64,000 nucleotides of DNA from Bradyrhizobium sp. in8p8. GTDB lineage: Bacteria; Pseudomonadota; Alphaproteobacteria; Rhizobiales; Xanthobacteraceae. Below are positions 24,938-33,777 of this stretch, one piece after another. Below the pieces are notes generated by a model. The model saw only the letters and a program-made list of their open reading frames with translations, was not told the origin of the DNA and made no database searches. The position numbers and the translations under genes are program-made. Where the stretch lies: the NCBI RefSeq assembly GCF_000426845.1, contig NZ_AUGD01000019.1, positions 1 through 64,000 of the forward strand, in the 5' to 3' direction. Position 1 is the stretch's first letter. Each line of letters begins with the position of its first letter.

Positions 24938-26452
24938 ATGTCTATCAAACGCCCGACCGCCGAAGATGTCGCCGAGCTCGCCGCCAGCCTGCACATGAAC
25001 ATGACGGTCGAAGAAGCCGGAAGCTATCTTGCCCTCATGGGCGGGATGTTCGACGCCTACGACGTCATCGACGAGTTGCCGAACCCGCTGCCGCCGGTGA
25101 AGTATCCGCGCATGCCGGGCTCCAAGCCGACGCCGAAGGACAACAAGTACGGCGCGTGGGCGATCAAGACCGAAGTCAAGGGCGCGGCGAGCGGTAAGCT
25201 CGCTGGACGCACCATCGCGCTGAAGGACAACGTCGCCCTGGCCGGCGTCCCCATGATGAACGGCTCGACGACGCTCGAAGGCTTCATTCCCGCCGCCGAT
25301 GCGACGATCGTGACCCGGATTCTCGATGCAGGCGGCACTATCGTCGGCAAGGCCGTTTGCGAGCACTTCTGCCTGTCAGGCGGCAGCCATACTTCCCATC
25401 CTGCACCGGTTCATAACCCGCTCAAAATGGGCTATTCGGCCGGTGGGTCGTCGTCGGGAAGCGCCGCGCTGGTCGCGGCCGGCGAGGTCGACATGTCGAT
25501 CGGCGGCGACCAGGGCGGCTCGATCCGTATCCCTGCATCCTATTGCGGCATCTATGGCATGAAGGCGACGCATGGACTCGTGCCGTACACGGGTGTGATG
25601 CCGATCGAATCGACTATCGACCACACCGGCCCGATGACCGCAAACGTCGCCGACAACGCGTTGCTGCTGGAGGTGCTGGCCGGGCCTGACGGGCTTGATC
25701 CGCGCCAGTATGCGCCGAAGGTCACGAGCTACACGGAAATGCTCCGTAAGGGCGTGAAGGGCATGAAGATCGGCATCCTCAAGGAGGGATTTGCCGTTGC
25801 GAACATGCAGGAGGGCGTGGCATCCAAGGTGAAGGCCGGTGCGGAGCGGTTCGCAAAGCTCGGTGCCAGCGTGTCGGAGGTATCCATCCCCGAACACCTT
25901 CATGCGCTCGCGGCTTGGAACCCGATCACGCTGGAAGGATTCCTGGTCCAGATGATGATCGGCAACGGCATGGGCTTCAACTGGAAGGGCCTCTATGACG
26001 TGGGCCTGCTCGACGCCCATTCTGGTTGGCGCACGCGTGCCGACGATCTGTCGGAGACGCTCAAGCTCACCATGCTGGTCGGGCAGTGGGGTGTGAGCCA
26101 TTATCGCGGTCGCTACTACGCCAAATCGCGCAACATCGCGATTGCCGCCAAGGCAGCCTATGACGCGGTGTTCGGTTCCTACGATCTGCTGCTGATGCCA
26201 ACCTTGCCCTGTGTTGCGACGCCGATCCCCGCCAAGGATGCGCCGCTCTCCGAGATCGTTCAGCGCGCTTTCGAGATGACAGCCACGACCAGTCCGTTCG
26301 ATGTCACCGGCCATCCCGCGATGACGATACCCTGCGGCCTCTCGGATGGCCTTCCGGTCGGGCTGATGCTGATCGGAAAGGACTACGATGAGGCGACGAT
26401 CTATCAGGCGGCCAGCGCATTCGAAGCCGATGGCGATTGGAAGAAGTTCTGA
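24938..26452 (+). CDS. amidase (amidase-signature family, nitrile-hydratase-associated type)
   Basis: This 504-residue enzyme hydrolyses an amide to acid plus ammonia in the cytoplasm. The catalytic triad is visible as K96 (ALKDNVALAG), cis-Ser S171 (AGGSSSGSAALVA) and nucleophile S195 (GGDQGGSIRIPASYCG). These positions equal those I recall for the Rhodococcus amidase found beside nitrile hydratase, and the N-terminal alpha-helical extension and APVHNPLKMGYSAGG also fit that group. No nitrile hydratase is present in the window. AAGGATA lies about 7 bases before the ATG. It follows the amide-type transporter and precedes the ABM protein with a TGATG overlap. Confidence 0.9.
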   Translation: MSIKRPTAEDVAELAASLHMNMTVEEAGSYLALMGGMFDAYDVIDELPNPLPPVKYPRMPGSKPTPKDNKYGAWAIKTEVKGAASGKLAGRTIALKDNVALAGVPMMNGSTTLEGFIPAADATIVTRILDAGGTIVGKAVCEHFCLSGGSHTSHPAPVHNPLKMGYSAGGSSSGSAALVAAGEVDMSIGGDQGGSIRIPASYCGIYGMKATHGLVPYTGVMPIESTIDHTGPMTANVADNALLLEVLAGPDGLDPRQYAPKVTSYTEMLRKGVKGMKIGILKEGFAVANMQEGVASKVKAGAERFAKLGASVSEVSIPEHLHALAAWNPITLEGFLVQMMIGNGMGFNWKGLYDVGLLDAHSGWRTRADDLSETLKLTMLVGQWGVSHYRGRYYAKSRNIAIAAKAAYDAVFGSYDLLLMPTLPCVATPIPAKDAPLSEIVQRAFEMTATTSPFDVTGHPAMTIPCGLSDGLPVGLMLIGKDYDEATIYQAASAFEADGDWKKF

Positions 26453-26754
26453 TGATCACCATCACAGCCATCATCACGGCAAAGTCGGGATACGAAGTGA
26501 CGATGCGCGACGCGCTCTTGGCCGTCGCCGCGAATGTGGCGGCGAACGAGCCGGAGACCCTTGGGTTTTTTATCTCACAGAGCGAGGACGATCCCCGCGT
26601 GTTCACGACGTACGAGCGATTTGCCAACAGGGCCGCGATGGACCGCCACAACGGTTCAGCGGTGGTTGAGACCTTCTTCGGGATCGCCAAGCCCATTCTG
26701 GATGGCGAGGTCACATTGGTGACCTCGACGGAGCTGTCGGCGACGGTCCGGTAG
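26452..26754 (+). CDS. small ABM-domain protein (antibiotic biosynthesis monooxygenase fold)
   Basis: This 100-residue protein has the dimeric alpha/beta-barrel ABM pattern: ITAIITAKSGYEVTMRDALL, then ETLGFFISQSEDDPRVFTTY, and a terminal strand LDGEVTLVTSTELS. Such proteins are small oxygenases or only stress-related dimers; the function is unknown. The ATG shares its A with the amidase stop (TGATG), so translation is coupled. Its place between an amidase and a urease set is unusual. Confidence 0.8.
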   Translation: MITITAIITAKSGYEVTMRDALLAVAANVAANEPETLGFFISQSEDDPRVFTTYERFANRAAMDRHNGSAVVETFFGIAKPILDGEVTLVTSTELSATVR

Positions 26755-26786
26755 ACCGGCCGTCCAGCCGATTGCAGGAGAACATC

Positions 26787-27239
26787 GTGACGTTACGGCT
26801 TCACGGCATCATCGGACGATCCGACGACGCAGCCTATGCGGGTCGTCTTCACCATGTCGAGCATCATGGCGGGATCGAGCTGTTGTTTGTGCCGCCGTCC
26901 GAAGTCGGCCGCAAGCGTTTTCGCATGACGACCGATCGCGGAACCGAGTGCGCGGTCAGCCTGGGCCGCGACGAGGACCTTGTCGACGGTGCACTGCTGT
27001 TCCTCGCACACGACCGCGCTATCATCGTCCGCTTCGGCGAGCAGGAATGTTGGCGATTGAAGCCGGCCGACCCGGCGGCGGCGCTCAAGCTCGGCTGGAA
27101 TGCCGGCAATCTCCATTGGCGGGTTCGCTTCGAGGGTGATCTTCTCGTCGTCCTGCTGGACGGGCCGCTAGACACCTACCGGGCGCGCATCAAGTCGCTG
27201 CTCGAAGCTGGCGAGGTGGTGGAAAGCGATGCTGTTTGA
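26787..27239 (+). CDS. ureE: urease accessory protein UreE
   Basis: This 150-residue nickel-carrier protein starts at a GTG (26787) with AGGAG six bases upstream. The N-terminal peptide-binding domain and the C-terminal metal-binding domain are both present. The conserved metal histidine is in GWNAGNLHWRVRFEGDLLVV (usual GNRH). There is no His-rich C-terminal tail. It overlaps ureF by 11 bp. Confidence 0.8.
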   Translation: MTLRLHGIIGRSDDAAYAGRLHHVEHHGGIELLFVPPSEVGRKRFRMTTDRGTECAVSLGRDEDLVDGALLFLAHDRAIIVRFGEQECWRLKPADPAAALKLGWNAGNLHWRVRFEGDLLVVLLDGPLDTYRARIKSLLEAGEVVESDAV

Positions 27240-27909
27240 CAGACTGCAGACCCTGGCTTTGCTGCAGCTCGGGGACAGTGCCTATCCGGCCGGCGGCTTT
27301 GCGTTCTCCTGGGGGCTGGAGGGACTTGCCGCAGACGGCATGCTCGCCAGTCGCGGCGAACTGGACCGGATCATCCTGGACCAGCTCGAGCGCCGCTGGG
27401 CGAGCATGGACCGCATTCTACTGCGCCAAGCCTTCCGGGCGGAGGATTGCCTTGGCATCGCGCGCGTGGATCGCCTGGCTGAGGCGGCGACCCCTTCGGC
27501 CGAGATGCGGGAGGGATCGCGGCGGGCGGGCCGAGCGCTGCTCGGGGTGTGGTTCAAGCTCGATGGGCCGCTATCTGTCGCTTATCGCGGCTTGGTGTCG
27601 TCCGACACCAGGCTCGGCCATCTTGCCATCGTGCAGGCCGTCGTGGGCCGGGACGCAGGACTCAGCCTGGAAGCAGCCGAATTGGTCTCAGGCTGGACGC
27701 TCGTGACTGGCCTCGTTAGTGCCGCGGTGCGGCTCGGGATCGTCGGCCACATCGAGGCGCAACGCAGCCAGGAAGCCGCACGCATGCTGCTGGCGGAATT
27801 GCTCGAGGAAACCCCGCCGCCCGATGCGTTGCCCGCGAGCTTCACGCCGTTCATCGACATCGCAGTCTCGCGCGGACCACTACGACACGTTCGCATGTTC
27901 ACGACATGA
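27229..27909 (+). CDS. ureF: urease accessory protein UreF
   Basis: This 226-residue all-helical protein joins UreD and UreG on the apo-urease for nickel insertion. The typical start LALLQLGDSAYPAGGFAFSW is present, followed by GLEGLAADGMLASRGEL and the Gly-rich LGHLAIVQAVVGRDAGLSLE in the second half. Length is normal for the family. A 16-bp gap leads to the fused subunit gene. Confidence 0.88.
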   Translation: MLFDRLQTLALLQLGDSAYPAGGFAFSWGLEGLAADGMLASRGELDRIILDQLERRWASMDRILLRQAFRAEDCLGIARVDRLAEAATPSAEMREGSRRAGRALLGVWFKLDGPLSVAYRGLVSSDTRLGHLAIVQAVVGRDAGLSLEAAELVSGWTLVTGLVSAAVRLGIVGHIEAQRSQEAARMLLAELLEETPPPDALPASFTPFIDIAVSRGPLRHVRMFTT

Positions 27910-27925
27910 GGGAGGATGCTTGCCC

Positions 27926-28624
27926 ATGATGAATCTGTCGCCGACCGAGATGGATCGCCTCGTCATCTTCAATGCCGCGCAAATGGCGCGCCGCAATCGG
28001 TCGCTCGGAATTCGGCTAAGCCATCCGGAGGCGGTCGCTTATATCACGGACGAGGTGATGACCGCGGCGCGCCGTAACATGTCTTACGCAGAGATCCGCG
28101 ACATGGCGGGCCGATTGTTGACGTGGGACGATGTCGAGCCCGGCGTCGGGCAGATGATTCCGCTGCTCTATATCGAATGCATGTTCGCGGAAGGAACCAA
28201 GGTAATGGCGCTTTTCGAACCGATCGGTCCAAGTGACGCATCCGTCGTGGACGATATCGTACCCGGTGAGATCGTCCCTGGCGTCGGAGACATTGAGAGT
28301 TTCGCAGGCCTGCCAGGTATCACCATAGATGTCACCAACACCGGCGACCGCGATGTTCAGGTTCGCAGCCACACCCACTTCTTCGAGGTAAATCGCGCCT
28401 TGCTCTTCGATCGCGCGGCGGCCTGGGGCATGAAGGTCGACCAGCCTGCCGGCGCCGGTACCCGGTTCGAGCCGGGGGTCACCAAGTCCCTACGGCTCGT
28501 TCCGATTTCAGGTGATCGCGTCGTGCACGGGCAGGCGGGCCTCGTCAACGGTCCACTAGATGCGCCGTCAGCGCGGGACGACGCGCTGAAGAAGGCTCGC
28601 GACCGCGGCTATCTGGGAGCCTGA
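27926..28624 (+). CDS. fused urease gamma-beta subunit (UreA-UreB)
   Basis: This 232-residue protein joins two urease subunits in one chain. Residues 1 to about 100 are UreA (MMNLSPTEMDRLVIFNAAQM, EAVAYITDEVMTAARR). The rest is UreB (VPGEIVPGVGDIESFAG, VTNTGDRDVQVRSHTHFFEV, NRALLFDRAAAWGMKVDQPA, PGVTKSLRLVPISGDRVVHG). Such a fusion is standard in Helicobacter but uncommon in alphaproteobacteria. GGAGG lies ten bases before the ATG at 27926; 27929 is an alternative. The stop is 1 bp from ureC. Confidence 0.88.
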   Translation: MMNLSPTEMDRLVIFNAAQMARRNRSLGIRLSHPEAVAYITDEVMTAARRNMSYAEIRDMAGRLLTWDDVEPGVGQMIPLLYIECMFAEGTKVMALFEPIGPSDASVVDDIVPGEIVPGVGDIESFAGLPGITIDVTNTGDRDVQVRSHTHFFEVNRALLFDRAAAWGMKVDQPAGAGTRFEPGVTKSLRLVPISGDRVVHGQAGLVNGPLDAPSARDDALKKARDRGYLGA

Positions 28625-28625
28625 C

Positions 28626-30332
28626 ATGGCCATTCTGTCCCGCCGGGCCTACAGCGAGCTCTACGGACCGACCAAGGGCGACCTGGTGCGATTGGCCGAC
28701 ACCAGTCTGCTGGCCGAGATCGAGCACGACTACACCACATACGGACACGAGCTGCTGGTTGGTGCCGGAAAGAACTTACGCGACGGCGAGGGCGTCAACG
28801 CCTACAGGACGGCCTCGCACAAGATTCTCGACGTCGTCATCAAGAATGCTACAATCGTTGACGCCGTCGCCGGCATCGTGAAGGCCGACATCGGCATCCG
28901 CGACGGGCGCATCGTCGGCGTAGGCAAGGCAGGCAATCCCGACGTGATGCCGGACGTGCATCCCGACATGGTTGTAGGGCACACTACGGCGCCGATCGCT
29001 GGCGGACCCTTCATCGTCACCGCCGGCGCAGTTGAGTCGCACGCTCATCTGATCTCGCCTGAACAATCCGACCACGCGCTCTCTGGCGGGACGACCACCC
29101 TTGTTGGGAACGGATCGGGGCCGGTCTTCGACGTCGGCAGCGGCGCTGCGTCGACGTTTGCGCGCTTTCTTCAGGCGATCGAGTTCTCGCCACTCAATTT
29201 TGCCCTGTTCGGGCGTGCAGGGTCCAATCCAGAAGCCGTCGAGGAAGCCGTCGCGGCCGGTGGTATGTCCGTGAAGATCCACGAGGATTTCGGCGCCGCC
29301 CCCGCGGTGATCGACCAGAGCCTCGTTGCGGCAGATCGTAATGATTTCGCGGTTCACCTCCATACCGACTCGATCAATGAGTATGGCTTCTGCGAGGATA
29401 CGATGGCTGCTGTCGAGGGCCGCACCATCCATATGTATCACGTGGAGGGAGCCGGCGGCGGTCATGCACCGGATCTGCTGAAGGTTGTGTCGTGGGACAA
29501 CGTCATTCCTTCATCCACTAATCCGACCAATCCGTACACGTCTTACGGAATGGAAGAGGGCGTGCCGATGACGATGATCTGCCATCAGCTCAACTACAAT
29601 GCACCCGAGGACGTGATGTTCGGCGAGTCGCGTGTGCGTGCCCAGTCGATGGCGGCTGAAGATTTTCTCCATGACATGGGGGCGATATCGATATTCGGTA
29701 CGGATACGCAAGGCATGGGACGCCTCGCCGAGAACGTGGCGAAGTGCTGGCAGCTGGCGAGCGTGATGAAGGATCGGGTCGGCCGCCTGCCCGAGGAAAA
29801 GACAGCACGTGCGGACAATGAGCGTATCAAGCGCTACATTGCCAAGCTCACCATAAATCCGGCAACCGCGGTTGGCATTGACCACATGGTCGGCTCGATT
29901 GAGCCTGGCAAAATGGCCGACCTGGTTCTCTGGCCGCGCGCCTCCTTCGGCATCAAGCCCTATATGGTGATCAAGAACGGCTTCGTCGTCTGGGCTGCCA
30001 TGGGAGACGGCAACGGCAGCCTCGGGCTGTCAGAGCCGATGATCCAGAAGCGGATGTGGGGCGCACTCGGTGCCGCACCGCAAAGACTGGGCGTCAACTT
30101 CATGTCGAAGCTCGCGATGGAGGCCGACGTGACCCGTAAGCTCGGCCTTGGGCGCGATCCGGTCCAGATCAAGAATGTACGAAAATTACGGAAGGCAGAC
30201 ATGTTACGCAACGCCGCGACACCGCATGTTGAGGTTGACCCGCAAACGTTCGAGGTTCGTGCTGATGGAAAGCTTCTGATGTGCCTGCCCGCGACGAAGG
30301 TGCCGTTGACAAGACGGTACATGATCCGATGA
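28626..30332 (+). CDS. ureC: urease alpha subunit UreC, divergent
   Basis: This 568-residue catalytic subunit keeps the nickel site: H139 and H141 (ESHAH), carbamylated lysine K217 and H219 (VKIHEDFG), H246 (HLHTD), H272 (YHVEGAGGGHAPD) and D360 (GTDTQGMGR). C319 and H320 of the mobile flap (MICHQ) and R336 (SRVR) are also kept. It differs where ureases are usually fixed: DTHIHF is ESHAHL, CHH is CHQ, and the GTGP...TPG substrate loop is GSGPVFDVGSGAASTFAR. It is therefore probably an active amidohydrolase, but urea as substrate is an inference. ATGA overlap with ureG. Confidence 0.87.
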   Translation: MAILSRRAYSELYGPTKGDLVRLADTSLLAEIEHDYTTYGHELLVGAGKNLRDGEGVNAYRTASHKILDVVIKNATIVDAVAGIVKADIGIRDGRIVGVGKAGNPDVMPDVHPDMVVGHTTAPIAGGPFIVTAGAVESHAHLISPEQSDHALSGGTTTLVGNGSGPVFDVGSGAASTFARFLQAIEFSPLNFALFGRAGSNPEAVEEAVAAGGMSVKIHEDFGAAPAVIDQSLVAADRNDFAVHLHTDSINEYGFCEDTMAAVEGRTIHMYHVEGAGGGHAPDLLKVVSWDNVIPSSTNPTNPYTSYGMEEGVPMTMICHQLNYNAPEDVMFGESRVRAQSMAAEDFLHDMGAISIFGTDTQGMGRLAENVAKCWQLASVMKDRVGRLPEEKTARADNERIKRYIAKLTINPATAVGIDHMVGSIEPGKMADLVLWPRASFGIKPYMVIKNGFVVWAAMGDGNGSLGLSEPMIQKRMWGALGAAPQRLGVNFMSKLAMEADVTRKLGLGRDPVQIKNVRKLRKADMLRNAATPHVEVDPQTFEVRADGKLLMCLPATKVPLTRRYMIR

Positions 30333-30979
30333 GCCGGCTCTCGCTCAACAAGGGATTGGCACAACCACGGATCGCGGCCTCACGGGTTGGAATCGGAGGA
30401 CCGGTCGGTTCAGGCAAGACTGCATTGGTGGAGTGCCTGATTCCTGCACTGACTGCGCGGGGCATCGATATCGCCGTCATCACCAACGATCTCGTCACGG
30501 CCGAGGACGCCGAACGGATCAGACGCTCCGGGCTGATCGATCCGGCACGGGTGTCGGCGGTTGAGGCGGGGGCATGTCCTCACACCGTCATTCGCGAGGA
30601 CCCCACGCTGAACATCGAAGCCGCAGATGAGCTTGAACGCCGCTTCCCGGGAGTCGAGCTGATCCTGCTGGAAAGCGGCGGCGACAATCTCGCCTCGACG
30701 TTTTCGCGAGATCTGACTGATTTTTGGATGTTCGTGATCGACGTCGCCGGAGGCGACGATATTCCGCGCAAGCGCGGTCCGGGCGTCATTCGCGCCGACC
30801 TCCTTGTCATCAATAAGATCGATCTGGCGCCTTACGTCGGCGTGGATTTGGAACGCATGCACCGCGAGGCATCGAAAGTCCGAGGGGATCGTCCGGTGCT
30901 GCTTACCAATTGCCGTCGAGGCGAGGGTATCGAGTCAATCGTCGATCTCCTCGAGCGCGAAGTGTTGTTCAGGACATGA
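30329..30979 (+). CDS. ureG: urease accessory GTPase UreG
   Basis: This 216-residue GTPase powers nickel insertion into urease. It has P-loop GIGGPVGSGKTALVECLIPA, the metal-dimer CPH motif in VEAGACPHTVIREDPTLNIE, ELILLESGGDNLASTFSRDL and the guanine motif VINKIDLAPYVG. The start at 30329 overlaps the ureC stop (ATGA) and gives normal length; an upstream in-frame start at 30281 would overlap ureC by 52 bases. It is followed by ureD with another ATGA overlap. Confidence 0.9.
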   Translation: MSRLSLNKGLAQPRIAASRVGIGGPVGSGKTALVECLIPALTARGIDIAVITNDLVTAEDAERIRRSGLIDPARVSAVEAGACPHTVIREDPTLNIEAADELERRFPGVELILLESGGDNLASTFSRDLTDFWMFVIDVAGGDDIPRKRGPGVIRADLLVINKIDLAPYVGVDLERMHREASKVRGDRPVLLTNCRRGEGIESIVDLLEREVLFRT

Positions 30980-31797
30980 ATCGCGCAACGGCGAGCGACG
31001 CAGCGCGGCTCGACCTTGGTTTCGTCCGGCGTGCCGGTCATACTGTGATCGACCGGCGGTTGTTCGCCTGGCCGTTCGTGCTCACGCGCAGCTTCCATCT
31101 TGATCCGGAACGACAGGATTTGTTGAGCGTGATCGTGCAGACGGCAAGCGGCGCTGTCCACGGTGAGGACAGTCTTGCGCAGCGCTTGTCGCTTGGTCCA
31201 GGAACGGCCGTCTGTTTGACCAATCAGGGGGCGACGTCGGTTCATCGCGCCGCGCCCGGGGCGCGCGCGGTAGAGACGGTGAAGCTTGGTGTCGCGAGCG
31301 GCGCCAGTCTGGAGTACCTGCCCGGGCCGCGCATCCTCTTTCCTGATGCCGCGCTGTCACAGACCATGGAACTTGACTGCGCGGCCGACGCTCACGCGTT
31401 GATCTTCGATGCGTTCACTATGCACGACCCCTTGGGCGACGGCCGCTACTTCCGGGAACTGGAATCGACCTTCTGTCTGAGAAGATCGGGTGGCGAGCCG
31501 CTGGTGATGGAGCGCACGCGGGCCTACCGTCCAGACCACAGCTTCTTTCATGGCTACGCCGCCTTTGGGTCAGCATTTATGGTGCTGCCCACCGGCCATG
31601 ATCCGGCGGATCTCCAGGGTAAGTTGACAAGGATCCTGGAGCGGATCAGCGGGCTCTATGGTGCGGCAAGCGCCCTGCCTGCGAAAGCCGGGATTGGGGT
31701 CCGTCTGGCAGCCCTGGAGTTGAGATGCATTCGTCAAGCATTTGAGGCCGTGAAAGTGATCTATCGGACCCTCCCCGCCACCTCGTCCATGATGTGA
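30976..31797 (+). CDS. ureD: urease accessory protein UreD (UreH)
   Basis: This 273-residue scaffold protein binds the apo-urease with UreF and UreG. Recognisable segments are AWPFVLTRSFHLDPERQDLL, ASGAVHGEDSLAQRLSLGPG, LEYLPGPRILFPDAALSQTM and RYFRELESTFCLRR. In most operons ureD lies first; here it is last. The set E-F-AB-C-G-D supplies every accessory protein needed. No nickel transporter is adjacent. Confidence 0.88.
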   Translation: MNRATASDAARLDLGFVRRAGHTVIDRRLFAWPFVLTRSFHLDPERQDLLSVIVQTASGAVHGEDSLAQRLSLGPGTAVCLTNQGATSVHRAAPGARAVETVKLGVASGASLEYLPGPRILFPDAALSQTMELDCAADAHALIFDAFTMHDPLGDGRYFRELESTFCLRRSGGEPLVMERTRAYRPDHSFFHGYAAFGSAFMVLPTGHDPADLQGKLTRILERISGLYGAASALPAKAGIGVRLAALELRCIRQAFEAVKVIYRTLPATSSMM

Positions 31798-31919
31798 CGC
31801 GGCCTCGCCGCCGCAGCGCACTCGACTCGCGCCGATTTCCCGGGGCTCAAGCGAGCACTGCGCGTCGCTTTCGCGTTCTAAGCAGCGAAAAATGGATTGG
31901 CCGGCCTTGCGAGGCCGAG

Positions 31920-32590
31920 ATGGTCGCGCAATGTCGTCCCCTCGTAGTCGCTGTGCTCGACACGCTCGGAATCGACAAGGCGCATATCGTCGGCCTTTCC
32001 ATGGGCGGCTTCTGCACGGTGCATTTCGGCCTGCAAACGCCGGAGCGCGCGCTGTCGCTCACGGTGGCCGGCGCGGGTTACGGCTGCGAGAAGGAGTTCG
32101 AGGAGTATTTTCGCGGCGTCTCGCTCGAAGTAGCCGACAATTTCGAGAAGCAGGGCGCCAGGGAATTCGCCAAGATCTATGCTCTCGGCGCGAACCGCGT
32201 GCGGTTCCAGAACAAGGATCCGGTTGCTGGCGAGAGTTTGCAGACCGCCTCGCCACCCATTCCGATCGCGGCGCCGCCAACACCATGCGCGGCGTCAGGC
32301 CCGCCGGCCCTCCTTCTACGACCTCGAAGACGGCCTGAGGAAGATGATGGTGCCGACGCTGGTCGTCGTCAATGACGAGGACGATCACTGTCTCCAGCCC
32401 GGCATCCTCCTGAAGATGATGATTCCGGCCTGCGGCCTCTCGGTCTTCCCCAGGACGGGCCACACGCTCAATCTGGAAGAGCCCGCGGCGTTCAATGCTG
32501 CTTGCCGAGTTCATCGCCCAGGTCGAGGCGGGACAATGGCTATCGCGTGATCCGCATGCGCTGCCGGGCCAGATCATGCGTACGAAGTAG
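31920..32590 (+). pseudogene. alpha/beta hydrolase, 5' truncated and frameshifted
   Basis: Three reading frames must be joined to follow one protein: GIDKAHIVGLSMGGFCTVHF with nucleophile elbow GLSMGG; then CWREFADRLATHSDRGAANT after a break near 32225; then PSFYDLEDGLRKMMVPTLVV and GLSVFPRTGHTLNLEEPAAF after a break near 32300; and a last break near 32495 before LLAEFIAQ-like sequence to the stop at 32590. The N-terminal quarter is missing. The gene is clearly decayed. It resembles hydrolases found beside amide/carbamoyl hydrolase genes. Confidence 0.75.
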
Positions 32591-32593
32591 TCA

Positions 32594-33553
32594 ATGACGA
32601 GCCAGCCCCTGATCGACGCCGACCGGCTCTGGAGCCGCCTGATGGCACTCGCGGAGATCGGTGCGACGCCGGCCGGCGGGGTCAACCGGCAAGCTCTGAG
32701 CGACGGCGAGATCGCCGCCTGGCGCCGCGTCATCGGCTGGGTCGGCGAGGCGGGCTTGACGCCGTCGACGGACGCTGCGGGAAACCTCTTCCTGACGCTG
32801 GCCGGCCGCGACCGCAAGGCGTCGCCGCTGCTGCTCGGCAGTCATCTCGACAGCCAGCCGACCGGCGGGAGGTTCGATGGTGCGGCCGGCGTGATGGCGG
32901 CACTCGAAGCGGTGGTCTCGCTCGCCGACCAAGGCGGAAAGCCTGCGCGCGACATCATCGTCGTCGCCTGGATGAACGTGGAGGGCTCGCGCTTCGCGCC
33001 GGGCATGATGGGCTCGGACGCCTTCACCGGCGAGCGCGACCTGGCCACGATCCGCGTCGCGCGCGATTCGAACGGCATCAGCGTCGGCGAGGCGCTCGAT
33101 CGCCTGCACCAGGCGTTTCCTGATCTGCCGCATAGGCCGCTCGGCTTCGCAGTCGGCCCTATCTCGAATCTGCGCCATCCCGATAACGCGATGCTCGACG
33201 CGGCCGGTGTGCGAATCACAATTCTTTGCAAGGCGAACGCATCGCCTTGCGCGGTCACGGCGACGCCGCTCGTCGATGCGCCCTCGAACGCCTTCGATGC
33301 GCGTCTGCAGGCGGGCATCGCGAAGGCCGCGCATGAACAGGGGCATCCGGCCCTGACCATGCTCTCGGCGGCCGGTCATGATGCCCGCCATCTCGCAAAG
33401 GTCTCCACGGCCGCGATGATCTTCATCCCATGCCGCGACGGCGCGAGCCATGTCGAGCATGAATGGGCCGAGCCCGATCATGTCGCCGCGGGAGCGTCGG
33501 TGTTGGCCCAGGTGTTGCGCGAGCTTGCCTTCGCGCCTGCCATCGAGGGGTGA
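32594..33553 (+). pseudogene. M20-family N-carbamoyl-amino-acid/allantoate hydrolase, internally deleted
   Basis: The frame is open for 319 residues, but the family has about 410. The metal site starts normally (LLGSHLDSQPTGGRFDGAAG) and ends normally (MLSAAGHDARHLAKVSTAAM, FIPCRDGASHVEHE). The middle jumps from PLGFAVGPISN straight to LRHPDNAMLDAAGV, so most of the lid/dimer domain of roughly 90 residues is gone. The conserved N-E-E-G of the active site reads WMNVEGSRF, so the catalytic glutamate is lost. It is almost surely inactive although the frame is not broken. Confidence 0.75.
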
Positions 33554-33596
33554 GGACATCGATGCAGGATGACTCCTCGGGACTACCGCTGGCGAG

Positions 33597-33720
33597 TTCT
33601 TGGTCGAGCAACAGATCGAACGAGCACTGCGGTTTGCCGATCGGGTCATGGTGGTTGAACGGGGCAAGGCGGTCTGGAGCGGGGAATGCTCGCAGCTAAG
33701 CGACGCCCCTGAGCCTTTTT
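33597..33720 (+). pseudogene. C-terminal fragment of a LivF/UrtE-type ABC ATPase
   Basis: The frame reads FLVEQQIERALRFADRVMVV, then ERGKAVWSGECSQL, the end of a LivF-type ATPase after the switch histidine region. Nothing upstream continues the domain. With the two broken hydrolases before it, this suggests a second amide-use cluster has been eroded here. Confidence 0.6.
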
Positions 33721-33777
33721 CGAAGCGCTTGTCCTTGAATATACCCGCCTCGCGCTCGCAAGTTCGTGTGCACGGAG

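Noticed and set aside
30281..30328. Upstream start for ureG
   Set aside because: It would add 16 residues not found in UreG and overlap ureC by 52 bases; the ATGA overlap at 30329 is the common arrangement.
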